Source of the DNA: Hyphomicrobiales bacterium
GTDB taxonomy: Bacteria > Pseudomonadota > Alphaproteobacteria > Rhizobiales > Aestuariivirgaceae
Direction of reading: 5' to 3'
Assembly (NCBI GenBank): GCA_023266715.1
Contig: JAHFPK010000055.1
Span: 1-12,474 of the forward strand
Length of the DNA: 12,474 nucleotides
Part shown: piece by piece, positions 1 to 6,931 of the stretch
Position numbering within the stretch: position 1 is the stretch's first letter
Layout: the number at the start of each line of letters is the position of its first letter
Made by a program: the position numbers and the translations under genes
The notes under the pieces: generated by a model
What the model was told of the DNA's origin: nothing
The model's database searches: none
The model's input: the letters and a program-made list of their open reading frames with translations, nothing else

Positions 1-1
1 C

Positions 2-349
2 CAGGTCATGTACAATCTGTCCGACCGCGGCATCGAATGGAATCTCTATCCGAAGTGCCGCAAGGACAAAATCGCGGTCATGGCCTATTGTCCGCTCGAC
101 CAAGGCCGCTTGATCGACAATCCCGGCCTCGCACCGATTGCGAAAAAACATCGGGTCACAAACGCCGCAATTGCTCTCGCCTTTACGCTGAGGTTGCCCG
201 GGATGATTTCAATTCCCAAAAGCAGTCACGAAAAGCGGGTGTTGGAGAATGCGATTGCCGCCGATCTTGTTCTCGATGACGAGGATCTCGCCATGCTGAA
301 CAAACTCTTTCCTCCACCACGGAGAAAGCTTCCGCTCGCGATTTCCTGA
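2..349 (+). CDS. Aldo/keto reductase, YeaE/DkgA-like, C-terminal part (5' end outside window)
   Basis: The visible part is the last ~115 residues of an NAD(P)H-dependent oxidoreductase of the aldo/keto reductase (AKR) superfamily. The reading frame is open to the left edge (Gln-Val before the first Met), so the true start lies outside. The segment beginning QVMYNLSDRGIEW matches the AKR strand-6/7 region. IPKSSHEKRVLEN is the family's cofactor-phosphate/adenosine-binding loop, with Lys, Ser, Arg and Asn in the usual places. The ending, DLAMLNKLFPPP followed by basic residues, resembles the C-terminus of E. coli YeaE (methylglyoxal reductase) as I recall it. The catalytic Asp/Tyr/Lys/His tetrad would lie in the missing half. 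This is a different AKR subgroup from the two AKRs at 7288 and 10127, and it is too far away to be part of that cluster. The substrate is unknown. Confidence 0.85.
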   Translation, partial: QVMYNLSDRGIEWNLYPKCRKDKIAVMAYCPLDQGRLIDNPGLAPIAKKHRVTNAAIALAFTLRLPGMISIPKSSHEKRVLENAIAADLVLDDEDLAMLNKLFPPPRRKLPLAIS

Positions 350-549
350 GTTAACCATCCTGCGTAGGGAACCGGGGGCTTGTTTTCCTTGGCCTGTCCC
401 AAATCGCTCCTCCAAATTAACCATCCGTTCATTCGATATTTACTCAATTTCTTAGCCGGCCAGAGAGCCTTTTGCCCTATGGTTGAATTCGGGACTATTG
501 CCTCCTGGAAAAAATTGTGCCCGGGCGGCTGCACAAAGGTATACCTGTC

Positions 550-1131
550 ATGGACGCAAATTACGCACCTGCAACCAATACGAATAATGACGATTCGCAG
601 ATTCAACCGCAGTTCCAGCTGCGTTTCGAACGGTCCATTTTACATCGCGCTCGGGGTCACTGTCTCGTCGACGTGCTTCTCAAAAATAATGGGACCATTG
701 CTGCCAGCTTTCCATTTTTTTGTCTCACAAACCTTGGCCTGAATGTGAGCCCAGCACCATGCTGGGAGAAACGGGAGATTACATCGGTTCGAAAACTGCA
801 GAGGTTTTCCACCAATGAACTGGGCTCCTCCACGCTTGAGCCGGGCGCTGTGGCGCATTGCTGCACAATCAGCCTGAGATACAAGTTCTCGTTTGGAGGA
901 TGCCTGGAGTTCGAACCAGGAAGCGAACATCTGCTTGCAAACTTCCCAAACCTGAACCTAATGTGCGAAGTGGGCGCCGGGAACTATCCCTCGAAGCGGA
1001 TTTTGCTGCAGGTACCCGCCACCGCGTTGAGGAAAATTATTCCAGAACACGAGGAACAGGCTGGTGTTTCTCATTTGGCTCAAACGCACGATGGCTCTCA
1101 CCCCACTCTCCATGGTCGTCCCCGGACTTGA
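550..1131 (+). CDS. Hypothetical protein, possibly a truncated gene with a repeat at its 3' end
   Basis: Unrecognised ORF of about 193 residues from ATG 550; GTG 517 in the same frame is an alternative start. An AAAGG-type ribosome site lies about 10 bases before 550. The region around residues 19-165 looks like a folded beta-rich domain (VDVLLKNNGTIAASFPFF, then a run ending in NYPSKRILLQVPA). It reminds me of the C-terminal domain seen after AlbA-like/helix-turn-helix domains in some ATP-binding regulators, but I cannot confirm this. No N-terminal partner domain is present in frame upstream, where a TGA sits at 484. The last ~25 residues look unnatural, and the stop codon TGA (1129..1131) lies inside the palindrome at 1120..1138. 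The original 3' end has therefore probably been replaced by a repeat. It may be a remnant gene. Confidence 0.4.
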   Translation: MDANYAPATNTNNDDSQIQPQFQLRFERSILHRARGHCLVDVLLKNNGTIAASFPFFCLTNLGLNVSPAPCWEKREITSVRKLQRFSTNELGSSTLEPGAVAHCCTISLRYKFSFGGCLEFEPGSEHLLANFPNLNLMCEVGAGNYPSKRILLQVPATALRKIIPEHEEQAGVSHLAQTHDGSHPTLHGRPRT

Positions 1132-1207
1132 TCCGGGGATCAACCCGACTAACCAGACTTATCCCGTTGCAGGCATTGGTTCTCCACCTCAAGGGCGGTG
1201 ACGAAGA
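1105..1207. repeat. RIME-like intergenic palindromic element
   Basis: A perfect inverted repeat lies at 1120..1138: CCCCGGA, loop CTTGA, then TCCGGGG. A second, degenerate palindrome (TCCACC, TCAA, GGGCGGTGA) lies at about 1182..1204. The layout, a CCCCGGA-CTTGA-TCCGGGG hairpin followed some 45 bases later by a weaker hairpin ending in GTGACGAAGAG, resembles a repeat family scattered between genes in many Hyphomicrobiales and recalls the Rhizobium intergenic mosaic elements (RIME). Family membership is from memory. The element lies between the plus-strand ORF at 550 and the minus-strand L,D-transpeptidase, so it could also act as a bidirectional transcription stop. Outer limits are approximate. 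Confidence 0.6.
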
Positions 1208-1229
1208 GATTTTTGGATGCCCCGCATCT

Positions 1230-2240
1230 TCAATAAATGGAGCTGGACGCCTCTATGAACGTGACCTCAATTCCGGGTTTAACGAGTTTGCCCAGTTCTG
1301 CGGCGTCCCAATTGCTAAGCCTGACGCAGCCATGCGATGAGGTTTTGGAAATCTTTGAGGGGTCTGGCGTTCCGTGGATTCCATAAGTAGGTTCCGTCAA
1401 ATCAATCCAAATCGATCCTACGGGACCATTGGGCCCAGCCGGAATGGTGAGCTTTTCAGTATTTTCAGCTTGCTGGAAATTGATGTCGGGGTCATAGGCA
1501 TAGGTGGGAAAGACGGCCACTCCCTTGATTTCATGGGTTCCCTGTGGCGAGGGCGTGGAATCGCTCTCGATTGTTGCGGGATAAATGATCGCGGGGCGAT
1601 CGTTAACTCCATAAATCACCAGCCGCTCATTCGATTTATCAGCGACTATGCGGCTGACCTCCACCATAACCTGTGTGCCCGGATCAATGACCACGATCGT
1701 TTCCCCTGCGACGAAGCGGGCATCGGGATTGAGGGATATGAGAAAGTTCTGGTCCATATGGAACTTCTCTGCCAGCGCCTCGGCACCTGAAGTGAATCCC
1801 AGCCACTCCATCTTGGCCATTTCCGCATAGTCGGTGGGAATGCTCTCGACCATTTTTTCCAGGTCCTCGGAAGTGATGGTATACGTCAGGGAAACTGGCT
1901 CCGGAGATTGAAGGCGCTCCCACAGGTCCTGGTTCATGATGCCGTGTACTTCAAGTCCACTGATTTCTTCAAAGCCCCGTATCGCCCTGGTAACATTCTC
2001 ACCGGCGACGCCATCAATCACACCGGGATTTGCTCCCGCCCGATCGAGCAGCACCTGCAGCTTTGCCGTCAAAGCGCTCACGCCTTCTGGCAGAGCATCT
2101 ATAAACTCTGCCGCGTTGATTTCGTCGGAAGTCATAGGCGTGCCGCTAAAACTGGCTGTGCTCAAATGGATGAAGGACAGAACAAAAGCGGCGGCAATGG
2201 TGACATACTTCAAGATTTTTCTCCTTCCTGTCAACGTCAT
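1230..2240 (-). CDS. Secreted L,D-transpeptidase (YkuD domain) with peptidoglycan-binding and LysM-like domains
   Basis: Predicted periplasmic enzyme that cross-links peptidoglycan or attaches proteins to it, using a catalytic Cys. Numbering from ATG 2240, residues 8-29 form a signal peptide (basic start, hydrophobic core, cleavage near STA-SFSG). Residues ~55-110 look like a peptidoglycan-binding type 1 domain (LQVLLDRAGANPGVIDG). Residues ~145-188 are LysM-like (LAEKFHMDQNFLISLNPDA). Residues ~195-330 are the YkuD domain, with HGT at 289-291 and the catalytic motif SHGCVRL at 302-308 (His303, Cys305, Arg307). Length (336 aa) and order are usual for alphaproteobacterial ErfK/YbiS-type enzymes. 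Two starts compete. ATG 2240 has no good ribosome site. TTG 2213 (codon 10) has a perfect AAGGAG seven bases upstream and still leaves a signal peptide. An EcfG-like promoter whose -10 lies at 2233..2236 also argues for the TTG. The gene stands alone. Confidence 0.9.
   Translation of the reverse strand: MTLTGRRKILKYVTIAAAFVLSFIHLSTASFSGTPMTSDEINAAEFIDALPEGVSALTAKLQVLLDRAGANPGVIDGVAGENVTRAIRGFEEISGLEVHGIMNQDLWERLQSPEPVSLTYTITSEDLEKMVESIPTDYAEMAKMEWLGFTSGAEALAEKFHMDQNFLISLNPDARFVAGETIVVIDPGTQVMVEVSRIVADKSNERLVIYGVNDRPAIIYPATIESDSTPSPQGTHEIKGVAVFPTYAYDPDINFQQAENTEKLTIPAGPNGPVGSIWIDLTEPTYGIHGTPDPSKISKTSSHGCVRLSNWDAAELGKLVKPGIEVTFIEASSSIY
2214..2226 (-). promoter_or_regulatory. Ribosome binding site favouring TTG start of the L,D-transpeptidase
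   Basis: On the minus strand the bases at 2226..2221 read AAGGAG, followed by a seven-base spacer and TTG at 2213..2211. This is a near-ideal Shine-Dalgarno sequence inside the ORF annotated from ATG 2240. No comparable site precedes that ATG. The TTG start gives a protein beginning Met-Lys-Tyr-Val-Thr with an intact hydrophobic signal core. Confidence 0.55.
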
Positions 2241-2257
2241 AGGACTGATTTTGTTCC
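2233..2257 (-). promoter_or_regulatory. EcfG-type (general stress) promoter motif for the L,D-transpeptidase
   Basis: On the minus strand GGAAC (2257..2253) is followed by exactly 16 bases and then CGTT (2236..2233). The known consensus for the alphaproteobacterial extracytoplasmic sigma factor EcfG/RpoE2 is GGAAC-N16/17-CGTT, so this is a full match. It faces the L,D-transpeptidase. The -10 overlaps codons 2-3 of the ORF counted from ATG 2240. A transcript starting about 6-9 bases further on would lack that ATG and would need the TTG at 2213. The predicted leader would be very short, at around 10-13 bases, which is a point against it. Confidence 0.5.
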
Positions 2258-2445
2258 CGAAAAAAGGGGCGTGCAGCCATTTCCGCTGAATACCACCAAG
2301 TGAAGCGATTGTTAGTCTTTCAGTGCCGTCCAGGGGACCGGTTCACACCGGAAACCACTGCCCACTGAAAAGGAAAGGGTTCGCATTCGAAACCGGGTCA
2401 TTGGATGCCAACCGAAGAGTTGTTGAGAACGTGTTCGCATTCACA

Positions 2446-2724
2446 ATGACGTCACAATTTACTGGTGTGCTTCGAATCATGCAAAAAACTTGGTACTTCC
2501 CCGTCGCGGACGGTGCGCCTCATTTCGCCGACAATGGGTTCACATATTTTGAAGAGCAAGCGCCGGAAAAAGCCGCAACAATTGGCTACGATCTAGTGGC
2601 GATGAAGAATGTGGGCATTGATGGTTCGCGTATCAGCGGGTGGATGATTAGGGGAACTGTGGTTCTGAAAAGCCCCACGGCGTTTGCTTCGGCAGCCAAT
2701 GCACTTCAAGCCCAAATGGGCTGA
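2446..2724 (+). CDS. Small hypothetical protein, doubtful
   Basis: Unrecognised ORF of about 92 residues from ATG 2446; ATG 2479 (80 residues) is an equally possible start and GTG 2323 a longer one. None has a convincing ribosome site. From ATG 2479 the protein looks natural, with aromatic residues near the start (KTWYFPVADGAP, GFTYFEEQ), then a mixed hydrophobic stretch (GYDLVAMKNVGID, WMIRGTVVL) and an Ala-rich end. No signal peptide, membrane segment or known motif is visible. It sits between the divergent L,D-transpeptidase and another small gene on the same strand. It could be a real orphan or a chance ORF. Confidence 0.33.
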   Translation: MTSQFTGVLRIMQKTWYFPVADGAPHFADNGFTYFEEQAPEKAATIGYDLVAMKNVGIDGSRISGWMIRGTVVLKSPTAFASAANALQAQMG

Positions 2725-2761
2725 GACTCTCGACAGGCTTTGCGTTAACGGCCTTTGTAAG

Positions 2762-2791
2762 TTGAGTGCTTCATCAGTTATTGCTTACAAT
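2762..2791 (+). promoter_or_regulatory. Possible sigma-70-type promoter for the small gene at 2843
   Basis: TTGAGT (2762..2767) and TACAAT (2786..2791) are separated by 18 bases. These match the housekeeping consensus at 4 of 6 and 5 of 6 positions. The pair lies between two small ORFs, about 50 bases before the ATG at 2843, with the right orientation. This is a motif match only. Confidence 0.35.
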
Positions 2792-2842
2792 TGAACTTGT
2801 TTGATTCACGGCACATCGTATTCTTTGGAAATGGAGAGCGCC

Positions 2843-3109
2843 ATGAACAAGCGTTTTACCGTTAAAGATGCAGCGGTTCGCCGACAGGCCGGATATTTCA
2901 GCCCTGAAAGACTGGCCACACTCAAAATGATATTCGAAGCCGTCTGCGCTGAGGCTGCAATCCCGAGCGACGCTAAAGGCGAACGTGACGCCCTCGCCAC
3001 CAGGTTACTGGCCGCGGGCGAAACCATCGAGTCTGAAATGATGTTGGTTTTAACGGCTATGAAAGCCGTCTCCGACTATCGGTTGGGGCCAACTACGTCT
3101 GTCCCATAA
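2843..3109 (+). CDS. Small hypothetical protein (88 aa), alpha-helical, rhizobial type
   Basis: Start ATG 2843 is chosen because GGAGAG lies four bases before it; the longer in-frame ATG at 2801 lacks such a site. The product is about 88 residues, soluble, Ala/Glu/Arg-rich and probably all helical. It has a basic N-terminus (MNKRFTVKDAAVRRQ), then SPERLATLKMIFEAVCAEAAIPSDA and a helix ending in MMLVLTAMKAVSDYR. Short proteins with this theme (SP-x-L-x-x-L, a Cys-Ala-Glu helix, then IP) are frequent unannotated genes in Hyphomicrobiales, as far as I recall. There is no membrane segment and no known catalytic motif. A promoter-like pair precedes it. The role is unknown. Confidence 0.6.
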   Translation: MNKRFTVKDAAVRRQAGYFSPERLATLKMIFEAVCAEAAIPSDAKGERDALATRLLAAGETIESEMMLVLTAMKAVSDYRLGPTTSVP

Positions 3110-3502
3110 CTGGTTCGGGTCATTGGAGGTTAGAGCTTTCAGCTATACAGAAAACCCTCGCAAATGCAGGACGCCGACTGTCTGTATTGAATGAATTTGC
3201 CGTACCCAATTCAGGCGTACAATAAGCAGTTGTTTTTTGTATATCTAGAAGAAACGCCGCGCATATGCCCGAATGTCTCCTATTGGCCCATTTGAGAGCT
3301 TACTGCGAGGATACAGCTCGCCTGCCCTACTCTGCATAGCTGACCATCAATTCGTGATGTCAACTATCCGAAAAAAATATCAGAAAACAGTTGATCAGTT
3401 GGTGTGGTGGATAATCTGTGTTCTTCCCATTGCGGTTTACAATGAACAACATAGCCTGGCTTTTGCTCCCCGCATTTTGATTCACCTGGCTTGAATTAAT
3501 CA
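3110..3502. other. Intergenic gap of 393 bases with no recognised feature
   Basis: A/T-richer stretch between a small plus-strand gene and the 3' end of the transporter operon. A 73-codon ORF begins at 3273 with a hydrophobic patch (WWIICVLPIAV), but it has no ribosome site and no likeness to anything known. I see no tRNA, clear terminator or repeat. The minus-strand operon ending at 3503 has no obvious GC hairpin followed by T residues here. Confidence 0.5.
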
Positions 3503-4456
3503 TTAACGGTCAATCAAGACCCTCGAAACTTTGGTCACCTCACCAAGAAGTCCACGCGGGCGAACGACCAGAATAGCAGCAAGGCCGATACCGATAAAAA
3601 CAATCTGCAGAGCAGCAGCGCGGGCTTGATATTCGGCGGGTACGATCAAGCCGAGAGCTGCTCCTGTTATGCTCCACAGTGCCCAAACCAAGATTGCTCC
3701 CAGAAGTGCGCCGCGATTATTTCCAGATCCGCCAATGATGAGCATGGCCCAGACTTGAAAGGTAATGGCTGAAAGATAATTCTCAGGCGCGATGAAGCCA
3801 ATGAAGTGAGCCTGAATGGCCCCGGCAAACCCCATGACGGCACTGCCGAGGACAAAAGCCTGCAACCGAAAGACTTTGGCATTCTTGCCGAGTGATGCCG
3901 CCGCCGCCTCATCCTCTCGAATGGCCCGCAGCACGCGTCCCCACGGGCCATGGATTAGCCTTTCCAGCGCATAGTAGACACCTCCAGTAATACCGCAAAC
4001 CAACGAAAGATTGGCAAGATTGAAAAGCAGTGGATGTTCCTGAAGGCCGCTAAAGGGCCTGGGAATAAACCCAATGCCGAATGGACCACCGGTGATTGTT
4101 ATTGCATTCAGAACCACAAGCTGAATGGTTATAGCAATGCCGAACGTTGTAATTGCTAGATAATCGGCACGAAGCCTGAGCGTGATGACACCGATAAATG
4201 CCGCTGCCAATCCTGAAACGAAAGCAGCCGAAATCCAGCCAATCCAGATCGGCAGGTCAAAGCCGCCAAACCGTTCCACGACGTCAGGCGTGGTAAGAAG
4301 GGCTGAAGTATAGGCACCGATTGCCACAAACCCCGCCACGCCCACATTGAAAAGACCGGTTTGCCCCCATTGCACATTGAGCCCGAGGCAAATGATGCCG
4401 TAGCTCAGAGCAGTGACCAGGAAGAACGCGCCATAGGTGATGAGATCAAGTATCAT
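3503..4456 (-). CDS. ABC transporter permease, LivM family (HAAT importer)
   Basis: Inner-membrane permease of a hydrophobic-amino-acid-type ABC importer, the partner of the LivH-like permease encoded just upstream. Its 317 residues are mostly hydrophobic, with about 8-10 membrane segments. Family marks include FNVGVAGFVAIGAY (residues 36-49), the cytoplasmic coupling loop RAIREDEAAAASLGKN (177-192) that docks on the ATPases, and the later GGSGNNRGALLGA (242-254). The length is typical (300-330 aa; the longer E. coli LivM has an N-terminal extension). The start ATG overlaps the stop of the LivH-like gene by four bases (4453..4456), so translation is probably coupled. It is the last gene of the operon. 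The LivM assignment is firm. The substrate is not, because HAAT permeases also carry urea, amides, aromatic acids and other solutes. Confidence 0.93.
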   Translation of the reverse strand: MILDLITYGAFFLVTALSYGIICLGLNVQWGQTGLFNVGVAGFVAIGAYTSALLTTPDVVERFGGFDLPIWIGWISAAFVSGLAAAFIGVITLRLRADYLAITTFGIAITIQLVVLNAITITGGPFGIGFIPRPFSGLQEHPLLFNLANLSLVCGITGGVYYALERLIHGPWGRVLRAIREDEAAAASLGKNAKVFRLQAFVLGSAVMGFAGAIQAHFIGFIAPENYLSAITFQVWAMLIIGGSGNNRGALLGAILVWALWSITGAALGLIVPAEYQARAAALQIVFIGIGLAAILVVRPRGLLGEVTKVSRVLIDR

Positions 4457-5361
4457 TCGCGAACTCCAAAGAGTCCTGAAGGTTTCACAAGCAGAACTGC
4501 AATCAAAATTAGGAATGCCACTGCCGCACGATAATCTGCGCCAACAATTTGTACCGCTACCGCTTCGGCAACGCCAACGATCAGCCCGCCGAGCATCGCT
4601 CCCGACATGCTTCCAATGCCACCAAGAATGGCTGCCGCAAACAACGGCAGAAGAAGGTCAAAACCCATAAAAGGCCTGATCTGAACGGTGACGCCAAGCA
4701 TCACTCCTGAAGCGGTTGCCAGAATGCCTGCGATGATCCATGTCGCACGAATGACGCGTTCCACATCAACACCGGCAACGCGCGCCAGGATCGGATTTTC
4801 TGACACGGCACGCATTGCCCGGCCAGTGGCGCTCAAGGAAAGGAAGCGGTCCATGACAACAACAATTATCATCGTGAGAAAAATCAAAAAAAACTGATCT
4901 GGCGTGAGCCTGATGCCAAGCCCTGCCGGAACGGCCATCTGTATATCGCGCGTAAAATAAGCCGGCCTCGAGGTGAAAATGAACTCCAACAAACTGCGAA
5001 GTGCCATTGAAGCGCCAAAACTTGCCATCACCATCACGATGGCATTGCCCTTGCTTCGCAATTTTGAAAAGAGCAGGCGATCTAATGCTACGGCCAAACC
5101 ACCTGTGAGGGCTGCGGCAGCCACGCCCGCAACAAGCAACGGCCAACCGAAAGACAAGGGACCTATGGTACCGGTATGTCCGCCAAACAGCGTGCTTATT
5201 GCAGTTGTCAGGACCAGCGTCATATAGGTGCCCCAGGCAATGAATTCGCCATGGGCGAAGTTGGCGAAGCGCAGGATCGAATAGCTCAGCGTGACACCAA
5301 CCGCACCAAGTCCAATTAGAGCGCCCATAACTACACCATCAGCTAAAAATTGCAGATTCAT
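4453..5361 (-). CDS. ABC transporter permease, LivH family (HAAT importer)
   Basis: Inner-membrane permease of 302 residues with about 8 hydrophobic segments. LivH-family marks are the N-terminal ADGVVMGALIGLGAVGVTLSY, then RFANFAHGEF (residues 31-40), the coupling loop ATGRAMRAVSENPILARVAGV (178-198), and LGGIGSMSGAMLGG (246-259). The C-terminus has the usual VLLVKPSGLFG. It pairs with the LivM-like protein to form the channel, energised by the two ATPases encoded upstream. It overlaps both neighbours by four bases (5358..5361 and 4453..4456), a tight operon arrangement. No feature in it indicates what is transported. Confidence 0.93.
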   Translation of the reverse strand: MNLQFLADGVVMGALIGLGAVGVTLSYSILRFANFAHGEFIAWGTYMTLVLTTAISTLFGGHTGTIGPLSFGWPLLVAGVAAAALTGGLAVALDRLLFSKLRSKGNAIVMVMASFGASMALRSLLEFIFTSRPAYFTRDIQMAVPAGLGIRLTPDQFFLIFLTMIIVVVMDRFLSLSATGRAMRAVSENPILARVAGVDVERVIRATWIIAGILATASGVMLGVTVQIRPFMGFDLLLPLFAAAILGGIGSMSGAMLGGLIVGVAEAVAVQIVGADYRAAVAFLILIAVLLVKPSGLFGVRE

Positions 5362-6095
5362 GCGCCACCTTCCGAACGTCTGGCACCGAGATAAAGCCTG
5401 CCAATTGAACGATCGGCCGCAATTGCTTTCGCTGGCCCTTCATGAGCGATTGCACCTTCCACGAGAATCAGGGCCCGGTCGGCCAGAGCCAGGGCCGCTT
5501 TCGCGTTCTGCTCCACCATCAGGATTGTAATGCCTATCGCCCTGATCTCAGCCAATTTTGAGAATACCTGGCCAACGAGTTTGGGAGACAGGCCTGCCGA
5601 CGCCTCATCGAGCATGACGATGTGCGGTTTGGCAATTAGGGCCCTTGCCACGGCCAGCATCTGACGCTGGCCACCAGACAGGCGGCCCGCTGCCAGTTGA
5701 CGCTGACGTGCCAAATCGGGAAACAGTTCAAACATGGCATCAATTTGCTCAGACCTGCTGGCTTTCGGGAGAACATCAGCAGCAATGCGCATATTGTCGG
5801 CAACCGACATGAGCGTGAAAACATTTTCAGTTTGCGGAACGAAACCCAGTCCGCGGCGCGCCAGCTCATGTACCTTGGCTGCGGTGATGTCTGCACCGTC
5901 TAGCGTCACGCAGCCAGAAAACTTGGATACCAGACCGGCGATTGCCTTTATCAGTGTCGATTTCCCAGCACCATTTGGACCAAGTACGGCAACAATCTCG
6001 CCGGCCATCACCTTCAAGCTGACACCCCGAACAATTGATGCGCCGGGTTCGTATCCGGCCTCGAGCGTATCAACATCCAGCAATGCGCGGGTCAT
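5358..6095 (-). CDS. ABC transporter ATP-binding protein, LivF family
   Basis: Cytoplasmic ATPase of 245 residues that powers the HAAT importer. It has Walker A GPNGAGKS (39-46), a Q-loop in FVPQTENVF (85-93), the signature LSGGQRQ (139-145), Walker B IVMLDEAS (159-166) with Glu164, and EQN (195-197) where other ABC ATPases have a His. Gln at that place and the PQTENVF segment are normal for LivF, so this is not a defect. It overlaps the LivG-like gene by four bases at 6092..6095 and the LivH-like gene at 5358..5361. It forms a heterodimer with the LivG-like subunit. Substrate unknown. Confidence 0.93.
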   Translation of the reverse strand: MTRALLDVDTLEAGYEPGASIVRGVSLKVMAGEIVAVLGPNGAGKSTLIKAIAGLVSKFSGCVTLDGADITAAKVHELARRGLGFVPQTENVFTLMSVADNMRIAADVLPKASRSEQIDAMFELFPDLARQRQLAAGRLSGGQRQMLAVARALIAKPHIVMLDEASAGLSPKLVGQVFSKLAEIRAIGITILMVEQNAKAALALADRALILVEGAIAHEGPAKAIAADRSIGRLYLGARRSEGGA

Positions 6096-6850
6096 TGTGT
6101 ACCGGCGCCAAGATAGGTTTCAATGACTGCTGGTTCATCGATAACTTCATCGGGCGTGCCATTGAAAAGCATCCGGCCCGCCGACATTACGTACACTTGC
6201 TGACATAGGCGTGCTACCAAATCCATATTGTGCTCAATGATAAAAAACGTCACCCCCCGACGATTGATTTCGATAATGCGTTCAATAATTGTATTAAGGA
6301 GAGTGGGGTTAACACCAGCTCCTGGTTCATCTAACAATATGATGCGGGGGTCAGCCATCAACACGCGCCCCAGTTCCAAAAGCTTGCGCTGACCACCTGA
6401 CAGAACGCGTGCTGGTTCCTGCGCCAAGCGCACCAGTCCGAGGAATTCGAGCAAAGCCATTGCCTTGTCTATGTTGATACGTTCCTCGCGGGCAACGCGG
6501 CCGGGCATGAACCAAGTGGCAAACATGCGTTCACCCGACTGTGCTTGCGCTGCAGTCAGCATGTTGTCCAGAATTGTCATTTCGCTGAAAGGACGTGGTA
6601 TTTGAAATGTGCGGCCAAGCCCACGCTCGATGCGGCGATGCGAGCGTTCTGCATTTATCTCAACACCCTCGAGAAATATCTTCCCGCTGGTCGGCGCAAT
6701 ACTGCCAGCAATCAGGTTAAAGAGTGTGGTTTTGCCTGCCCCATTCGGTCCGATGAGCCCAACGATGCCACCGGCTGCCACGCGCAGTGACACATTGTCC
6801 ACTACGGTTGCGCCACCAAAGCGCTTCAGCACGGACCGGACTTCAAGCAT
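6092..6850 (-). CDS. ABC transporter ATP-binding protein, LivG family
   Basis: First gene of the minus-strand transporter operon; 252-residue ATPase subunit. It has Walker A GPNGAGKTT (34-42), the LivG-type Q-loop RTFQIPRPF (80-88), the signature LSGGQRK (150-156), Walker B IILLDEPGAGVNP (170-182) with Glu175, and the switch His207 in IIEHNMD. The family's C-terminal stretch (NGTPDEVIDEPAVIETYLG) is complete. The longer insert before the signature is the usual LivG feature that separates it from LivF. A G-rich ribosome site (GAAGGGG) sits immediately before the ATG. The gene is transcribed away from the enzyme operon beginning at 6932, with 81 bases between them. Confidence 0.93.
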   Translation of the reverse strand: MLEVRSVLKRFGGATVVDNVSLRVAAGGIVGLIGPNGAGKTTLFNLIAGSIAPTSGKIFLEGVEINAERSHRRIERGLGRTFQIPRPFSEMTILDNMLTAAQAQSGERMFATWFMPGRVAREERINIDKAMALLEFLGLVRLAQEPARVLSGGQRKLLELGRVLMADPRIILLDEPGAGVNPTLLNTIIERIIEINRRGVTFFIIEHNMDLVARLCQQVYVMSAGRMLFNGTPDEVIDEPAVIETYLGAGTQ

Positions 6851-6931
6851 ACCCCTTCCCCTTCAAGTTACACTGCTGTTATCATCAGCTATGCTTAATC
6901 ACCAGTCTTTCTAACAACGGAAATTTTCACT
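6851..6931. promoter_or_regulatory. Divergent promoter region between the transporter and enzyme operons
   Basis: The 81 bases separate the outward-facing starts of the LivG-like gene and the TIGR04076-like gene, so promoters for both operons, and any shared operator, are expected here. A short inverted repeat GCTG-N7-CAGC (6875..6889) lies near the middle. TATGCT at 6890..6895 could be a rightward -10, but no good -35 accompanies it. No regulator gene is present in the window, so the controlling protein must be encoded elsewhere. The existence of promoters is inferred from the gene layout, not from strong motifs. Confidence 0.5.

Noticed and set aside
351..426. Direct repeat of TTAACCATCC at 351..360 and 417..426
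   Set aside because: Ten bases only, no flanking structure, and one copy directly follows a stop codon. It is likely chance, and nothing mobile lies between the copies.
226..606. Minus-strand ORF of 126 codons
   Set aside because: It overlaps the end of the aldo/keto reductase gene and a non-coding stretch, has no ribosome site and no recognisable protein features. It is a shadow frame.
858..1340. Plus-strand ORF of 160 codons
   Set aside because: It crosses the ORF at 550, the palindromic repeat and the 3' end of the L,D-transpeptidase gene in other frames. No protein family is recognisable.
3273..3494. 73-codon ORF with a possible membrane segment (WWIICVLPIAV)
   Set aside because: No ribosome site at 3273 or at the internal ATG 3357, A/T-rich composition, and no likeness to known small membrane proteins.
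5358..6095. Gln instead of His in the switch loop of the LivF-like ATPase, possibly a dead ATPase
   Set aside because: EQN at this place is the normal state in LivF proteins, and all other motifs are intact.
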